NCBI GenBank assembly: GCA_902778135.1
Contig: CACYWP010000019.1
Location: 1 to 64,000 of the forward strand
Length of the DNA stretch: 64,000 nt
Reading direction: 5' to 3'
Source of the DNA: an uncultured Coriobacteriaceae bacterium
GTDB taxonomy: Bacteria; Actinomycetota; Coriobacteriia; Coriobacteriales; Atopobiaceae
Shown here in pieces: positions 59,909-64,000 of this stretch (position 1 is the first letter of the stretch; every line of letters begins with the position of its first letter). Below the pieces are notes generated by a model, which saw only the letters and a program-made list of their open reading frames with translations, ran no database searches and was not told where the DNA came from. A program made the position numbers and the translations under genes.

Positions 59909-60936
59909 TATGCCTCCAGGTAATCCATCGTCCAGCCGGCATTAACGTCAATCGGGGACTCCACCAGGTTGTTGTCGTTCAGCCACTGGTAGAAGGCCGC
60001 CCAACGATCCGCCTCGATGATGCCCCAGCTGGCGGCATCGCTCTGGTACTCGCCCGCTAGGAAGCCGGCGCTCTGTTTGACCAGGGAGGCGTCCAGCTCG
60101 GGCACCGCCTCACACAGGATGTCAGCCGCGGTGTCGGGGTCGGAGATGGCCAGATCGTAACCCTTCTTCACCGCACGAAGGAACGCCTTGGCGACCTCGG
60201 GATTGACCGCGCACCACTCGGCGTTGGCAGCGATGACGGGCGTGTAGAAGTCGAACACGTCGTCGATGGATATGAAGCTGAAGTAGTTGACCGGATAGTC
60301 CTGCACGATGGCATTCTGCACCGACCAACCCTCGTAGACCCAGATGGTGTCGACGCCGCCGGCCTTGAGGGCGCTCACCTCGTCGTCGAAGGTGTTGGGC
60401 ACAAGCTCGACCTTGCTGTAGTCGCCGCCGTCGGCCTCCACGACCTGCTTGATGGTGGCCTGCTCGACGGGCAGCTCCCACGTGGCATAGGTGTGGCCCT
60501 CCATGCCCTTGGCCGAGGTGATGCCGTCCTCCTGGCGGCTCATGATGCCGCTCGTGTTGTGCTGGATGATGGCGGCGACGGCTTGGATGGAGGTGTTGCC
60601 GGCCACCAGCGCGTTGGCGATGTAGTCCTGGAAGCTCACGCCAAACTGGCACTGGCCGGTACCGATCATGGCCTCGGCGCCATCCTCGGAGGGCTGCACG
60701 ATGGTCACGTCAAGGCCCTCGTCAGCAAAGAAGCCCTGCTGTTGTGCCACGTAGATGCCCGTATGGTTGGTGTTGGGGGTCCAGTCGAGGCAGAAGGTGA
60801 TGGGCGTGAGGCTGGCACCGGCGCCTGCGTCGTCTGAGCCGGCGTTCGATGCGCCACATGCGGTCAGGGCCATGTCGGCCGCCATGGCGGAGCCGGCCAG
60901 CAGGGAGCGGCGGGTGATGTTTGCGGAGGAGTTCAT
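59908..60936 (-). CDS. Lipoprotein substrate-binding protein, THI5/NMT1 type (ThiY-like)
   Basis: 342 residues from ATG at 60936 with AAGGGAA upstream. A twin-Arg-like start (NITRRSLLAGSAMA) leads to a lipobox (MALTACGAS), so it is probably lipid-anchored. The THI5-like domain begins TPITFCLDWTPNTNHTGIYV, with the family's EGLDVTIVQPSEDGAEAMIG and GVSFQDYI. ThiY proteins bind formylaminopyrimidine, a thiamine breakdown product, or HMP. Position under a TPP riboswitch supports a thiamine-precursor ligand. Confidence 0.93.
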   Translation of the reverse strand: MNSSANITRRSLLAGSAMAADMALTACGASNAGSDDAGAGASLTPITFCLDWTPNTNHTGIYVAQQQGFFADEGLDVTIVQPSEDGAEAMIGTGQCQFGVSFQDYIANALVAGNTSIQAVAAIIQHNTSGIMSRQEDGITSAKGMEGHTYATWELPVEQATIKQVVEADGGDYSKVELVPNTFDDEVSALKAGGVDTIWVYEGWSVQNAIVQDYPVNYFSFISIDDVFDFYTPVIAANAEWCAVNPEVAKAFLRAVKKGYDLAISDPDTAADILCEAVPELDASLVKQSAGFLAGEYQSDAASWGIIEADRWAAFYQWLNDNNLVESPIDVNAGWTMDYLEA

Positions 60937-60993
60937 GGACGGTTCCCTTCTTTGCAAGGCTCGGCAAGGCCAAGCCCGGTGTCGTTCGAATTG

Positions 60994-61776
60994 CTATTCC
61001 TGTTCGGCCCGTTTCCAGGGCATGCATACACGTTCGAGCACATCGACCAGTCGCATCAGGGCCAACGACATGACGGAGATGAGGATGATGACGGCAAACA
61101 TGCGGTCGTAGGCAAAGGACTTGCGCACGCGCGTCATGTACACGCCCAAGCCCGAGAAGCCGCCCAGCCACTCGCTGATGACCGCGCCAACGATGGCGTA
61201 GGTGGCGCTGATGCGCAGTCCGCTGAAGAGGTGCTCCAAGGCGCCTGGGAGCTTGACCTGCGTGAAGATCTGCAGGTCGGAGGCACCCATGGTGCGCATC
61301 AGGTCAATCACGTCCGGATCGGTGGCACGGAAGCCGCTGACCAGCGAGACGGCGACCGGGAAGAAGGTGGTCAGCACGATGAGGATGACCTTGGGCGCCA
61401 GGCCGTAGCCAAACCAGAGGACCAGAAGCGGCGCGATGGCCACCGTGGGGATGGTCTGCGAGATGGTGATGAGCGGGTCGAGCGCGAGGTAGACGGTCTC
61501 GAAGCGGTCCATCAACACGGCGGCGGCAAAGCCGACCACCACACCGATGCCCAGACCGAGCGTGGCCTCCACGATCGTGGTGGCCGCATGACTTGCGAGC
61601 AGCGGTGCATCGCTCACGAGCGCCGCCACCACCTGCGTGGGGCTGGGCAGCAGGAAGTTGGGCACGATGCCCATGCGCACGGCGAGCTCCCAAGCGACGA
61701 GCAGCACCGCCACCGTGACGGCGGGCACAGCGATGCGGCGGGTGTGCGTGGGTTCGTTGGCGCCGGTGGCGGCCAT
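60994..61776 (-). CDS. ABC transporter permease, thiamine precursor uptake (ThiX-like)
   Basis: 260 residues, about six membrane segments. The BPD-transport inner-membrane signature is FRATDPDVIDLMRTMGASDL with KLPGALEHLFSGLRISATYA (EAA loop region). It is of the SsuC/TauC/ThiX group. It follows the thiamine-binding gene by three bases and precedes the binding protein. It forms the membrane channel of the uptake system. Confidence 0.92.
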   Translation of the reverse strand: MAATGANEPTHTRRIAVPAVTVAVLLVAWELAVRMGIVPNFLLPSPTQVVAALVSDAPLLASHAATTIVEATLGLGIGVVVGFAAAVLMDRFETVYLALDPLITISQTIPTVAIAPLLVLWFGYGLAPKVILIVLTTFFPVAVSLVSGFRATDPDVIDLMRTMGASDLQIFTQVKLPGALEHLFSGLRISATYAIVGAVISEWLGGFSGLGVYMTRVRKSFAYDRMFAVIILISVMSLALMRLVDVLERVCMPWKRAEQE

Positions 61777-61779
61777 GCG

Positions 61780-62121
61780 CTACGCCACCTCGGCCGGCGC
61801 GGCCGGCGCAAACTCGGAGTCGGTCTCGTGGTACTTGCCGATCTTGTGCTCGGTGGACATGACGTCGGTGTGGGGGCGGTAGTCGATCTTGGCGTAGGTC
61901 ATCATGGAGTTGCAGCCCGCCTTGGCCCCCACGAGCTGGCAGTTCTTGAGGATCTCCATGCAGAGGTCGTAGTCGCCCTCGATGGTGGTCTCGAAGGGCC
62001 CGACGTAGTAGTCGACGCCCGTGGAATCGATGTAGGCGATGACCTCGTCGACGATGCGGCAGGTCTCCTCGTCGGAGGTCGCATCCGTAGGCAGGTACTG
62101 GATGGCAACGGCACAGTTCAT
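61780..62121 (-). CDS. Thiamine-binding (YkoF/MTH1187-family) protein
   Basis: 113 residues starting MNCAVAIQYLPTDATSDEET. The small alpha/beta fold with VAIQYLP, DEVIAYIDSTGVDYYVGPFE, TTIEGDYDLCMEI and the closing MMTYAKIDYRP matches the MTH1187/YkoF family (DUF77). Members bind thiamine or HMP in the cytoplasm. First gene after the TPP riboswitch. Confidence 0.88.
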   Translation of the reverse strand: MNCAVAIQYLPTDATSDEETCRIVDEVIAYIDSTGVDYYVGPFETTIEGDYDLCMEILKNCQLVGAKAGCNSMMTYAKIDYRPHTDVMSTEHKIGKYHETDSEFAPAAPAEVA

Positions 62122-62176
62122 AGGCTCCCCTTTCCCGCAGCGTGCGCTGCGTGTTGTACGCGACGCGAGAAAGGAG

Positions 62177-62204
62177 AAGGCCCCGCGCCGCAGCCCGGGA
62201 CCTT
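62177..62204 (-). terminator. Riboswitch expression-platform terminator
   Basis: AAGGTCCCG / CGGGGCCTT hairpin (minus strand) followed by CTCCTTTCTC, between the TPP aptamer and the first gene. Its stem bases probably compete with the aptamer's 3' strand. Confidence 0.75.
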
Positions 62205-62218
62205 CGTGTGGTTGGCTT

Positions 62219-62297
62219 TAGGTCCCTACGCTGGCATTACCCAGATCAGGTTGATAGGCTACCTCTCAGCCGGCGTGCGCCAGCTCCCCTATCGGGT
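62219..62297 (-). promoter_or_regulatory. TPP riboswitch (THI element)
   Basis: Read on the minus strand, the element contains GGGGAGC, CTGAGAGG, ACCTGATCTGGGTAATGCC and AGCGTAGGGA in the THI-box order. This is diagnostic of a thiamine-pyrophosphate aptamer. With the terminator just downstream it should switch the transport operon off when TPP is high. The stretch 62298-62468 upstream shows nothing else. Confidence 0.96.
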
Positions 62298-62468
62298 TGT
62301 TATGGTAGCACGTATCCTCTCTTACGATGGCTTACTCGCATAGCGGAAACGATATTGCCGCAAAGGGCGTACACACGACGTCGTGGGCGCCCCAACAACT
62401 TGCGCTAAGCTGCTCTAAGCTGCTCGCCAACAGGCTCTACGCAAAAGGAGGGCTCGGCAGGAGCCCGC

Positions 62469-63419
62469 TCAGGCGCCTTCCTTCTCGAGCAGCGCCTTGA
62501 GGTCGTCGATATCCGGAAGGGCGTCACGGACCTCCCTCGGTACATCATCGGCCGTGGAGTACGTCGCTACGCCCATGGGACTGTTGTAGTTACGGATAAC
62601 CAAGTTCACGAACGCCTCGTTCATGTCCCTACAAAGCACGATTCCTATAGACGGCTCCTCGTGCGGCTTTCGCTCGAACTCGTCGAGCACGCTCAGGTAC
62701 CCGCTCAGCTGCCCGAGGTAGGCGGTCTTGAACTTGCCACGCTTGAGCTCGACAGCAACGAGGCGGTTGAGGTCGCGGTTGAAGAACAGGTCGATGAACT
62801 GGTCCTCGCCGAAAGCTTCAAGATGGTAAGCGTTGCCGATGAACGAAAAGCCCCGCCCGAACTCCATAATGAAGTTCTTCACGTTGCTGACGATGGCCTG
62901 CTCGACCACGCGCTCGTCGACGTCGCCCACGTCGCGCACCCCGATCTCCTCGACGTTGATGAAGTCGAGGAGGTATTCGTCCTTGAACGTCTCGATGGCT
63001 CTCAAGGCCTGCTGGGGACTGGGCAACGCCTGCGTAAAGTTGTTGGGAAGCGTGCCTTGATGGTGGTAGTTGTCGTTGCAGATGGCTCTCCTGAGCCTCC
63101 CGAGACTCATGTGCTCCCTCGCGCACGCCTCAACATAGTAAAGCCGCTCCTCAACATCTTTCACTGACGTCAGAATCTGGCAGTGGTGGGAGAAGCCTAT
63201 GTTCAGGAAATGCTCGTATGGCACTGAGACGGAATTCGGCAGAAGCTTCTGCCGAATCTCAATTGCATCCGCCGCGGCAGTTTCGACAGAAGCTTCTGCC
63301 GAGTCCTCGTATGCAAACTCCAAAAGGGGCGACCACTCCTCGTAGAAAGTCCTCATGTACTTGAGGTTCCTCTCGGAGAATCCCCTCAAGCCTGGCAGCT
63401 TCTTCTGCAGGCGCTTGCT
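62469..63419 (-). pseudogene. N-terminally truncated DUF1016 (YhcG-type) PDDEXK nuclease gene
   Basis: In frame from about 63419 to the stop at 62469 the product is recognisable DUF1016: SKRLQKKLPGLRGFSERNLK, YMRTFYEEW, VPYEHFLNIGFSHHCQIL, then the nuclease core FGEDQFIDLFFNRDLNRLVA and VELKRGKF. Full-length members begin with about 60-70 more residues (the DUF1016 N domain start), which are missing. The open frame continues upstream to 63908 but that part is antisense to another gene fragment, so it is not native N-terminal sequence. An internal ATG (Met of KYMRTF) could still give a shorter protein. YhcG-type proteins are predicted nucleases, often near restriction systems. Confidence 0.8.
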
Positions 63420-63422
63420 AAT

Positions 63423-64000
63423 CGAGAAGAGGAACGCGCCAGGCGCAAGGCACTGGAGGAGATAGTCCGAAGGCTCATCGACATGGGCGTAAGGAAGTTC
63501 GTACTCGAGAGCCGCAACGACACCCATGACAAACGCGACCGCGAGCTCCTGGTGAGCATGCGCCGCAAGGGTGAGGCGCTCAACTTCGACCTCGAACACG
63601 TCCCTGGCAAGGACGAGCCGCTCCTCTGGGTACCCGACCAGATTCTCGGCGCATACGGAGGGGTGATCACGAAGGGTGTCAACAGAAAGTGGGAGGGCTC
63701 GTGGGAGAGAATCGAGCGAACCCTCGACGTGCGCGAGGTGTCCGCGAGACAGCGCGAGAGCCGGGGCCCACGATGCGCAGGATTGCCGGCTCTCACTTCC
63801 GTTCCCCCTCGGGGGTGGCTTCTGAGGACAGTATACCCACGTAGCAGAGTGCCATGTCAAGAGCCTCCACCAAACGGCGGGATATCGGCACTGACGAAGC
63901 AATGTCAAAATCTCAACAAGAGTGCCAGGGGATTACCCCTGGCTCTTGGAACCTCGGCTTGCGTCTCGGCAGTTCATTCTTGGGTCGCGCCTGTTGTTAC
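63423..64000 (+). pseudogene. Gene fragment, possible DUF3800-like C-terminal part, no start codon
   Basis: From about 63423 on the plus strand the frame reads like real protein: REEERARRKALEEIVRRLID, MGVRKFVLESRNDTHDKRDR, GEALNFDLEHVPGKDEPLLW, VPDQILGAYGGVITKGVN, WEGSWERIERTLDVREV. The ESR...D...R and EPLLWVPD pieces recall the C-terminal region of DUF3800/RNase H-like hypothetical proteins of Actinobacteria (low-confidence match). No in-frame start lies at its beginning, where it abuts the DUF1016 remnant head to head. The frame stays open to the window edge, but composition after about 63740 looks non-coding. Confidence 0.55.

Noticed and set aside
63423-63908. N-terminal 163 codons of the long minus-strand DUF1016 frame as native protein
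   Set aside because: No DUF1016 features, and the opposite strand reads as a real protein fragment here; the open frame is a by-product of G+C-rich antisense sequence.

Overview
The window is high-G+C bacterial DNA, densely packed with genes, many of them in overlapping operons. Gene content suggests a strictly fermentative actinobacterium of the class Coriobacteriia (Olsenella/Atopobium/Collinsella-like). The indicators are a soluble [FeFe] hydrogenase, a SufCBDS-SufU-Rrf2 iron-sulfur operon, GatCAB, NadABC with NiaR, a phospho-beta-glucosidase, and secreted proteins with YRLYN repeats. The class-level placement is inference from gene content. I saw no tRNA, rRNA, CRISPR array, intact insertion sequence or replication origin.

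Layout. 1-3.6 kb: the N-terminal 970 residues of a large secreted Ig-like/YRLYN-repeat protein and a small orphan gene. 3.7-9.2 kb: a MacB-type ABC exporter (permease, ATPase) with two HlyD-type adaptors, one carrying a 15-bp coding minisatellite. 9.4-16.2 kb: [FeFe] hydrogenase, pseudouridine synthase, LysR regulator with a divergent 54-codon Arg-rich ORF, hisS and ilvE. 16.3-19.9 kb: the NAD operon nadA-nadB-nadC-niaR with a candidate NiaR operator. 20.1-27.6 kb: a membrane-anchored coiled-coil protein, an NlpC/P60 hydrolase, a DUF218 protein, pyridoxamine kinase, a TIGR04076-like protein and a 771-aa DUF3825 protein. 27.7-38 kb: hybrid histidine kinase, DUF1349 protein, cupin, GNAT-methyltransferase fusion, SixA-CHAD fusion, GH1 enzyme and a PurF-like protein with no N-terminal Cys. 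38-43.4 kb: GNAT, peptide deformylase, two small membrane proteins and gatCAB. 43.5-48.7 kb: a second YRLYN-repeat protein, an NlpC/P60-like protein without signal peptide, a flotillin and a Cof-type HAD phosphatase. 48.7-56.1 kb: a 204-bp palindromic element, the suf operon, then class II fructose-bisphosphate aldolase whose 3' end plus terminator has been copied repeatedly downstream. 56.4-62.3 kb: XRE regulator, dapA-dapB, and a TPP-riboswitch-controlled pyrimidine/thiamine transport operon. 62.5-64 kb: a remnant of a DUF1016 nuclease gene joined head-on to a fragment of another gene.

How the genes work together. The nad genes turn aspartate and dihydroxyacetone phosphate into nicotinate mononucleotide and appear to be controlled by their own last gene. 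Nad, hydrogenase and Rrf2 proteins all need Fe-S clusters, which the suf operon would assemble. The thiamine operon encodes uptake of a thiamine precursor. The accessory interest lies in domain fusions (GNAT-methyltransferase, SixA-CHAD), the DUF3825 protein, the repeat-bearing secreted and adaptor proteins, and several long palindromes and repeat arrays between genes. No complete, clearly new multi-gene system is evident; the strongest unexplained signals are the fba-tail repeat array, the 204-bp palindrome and the rearranged DUF1016 locus.
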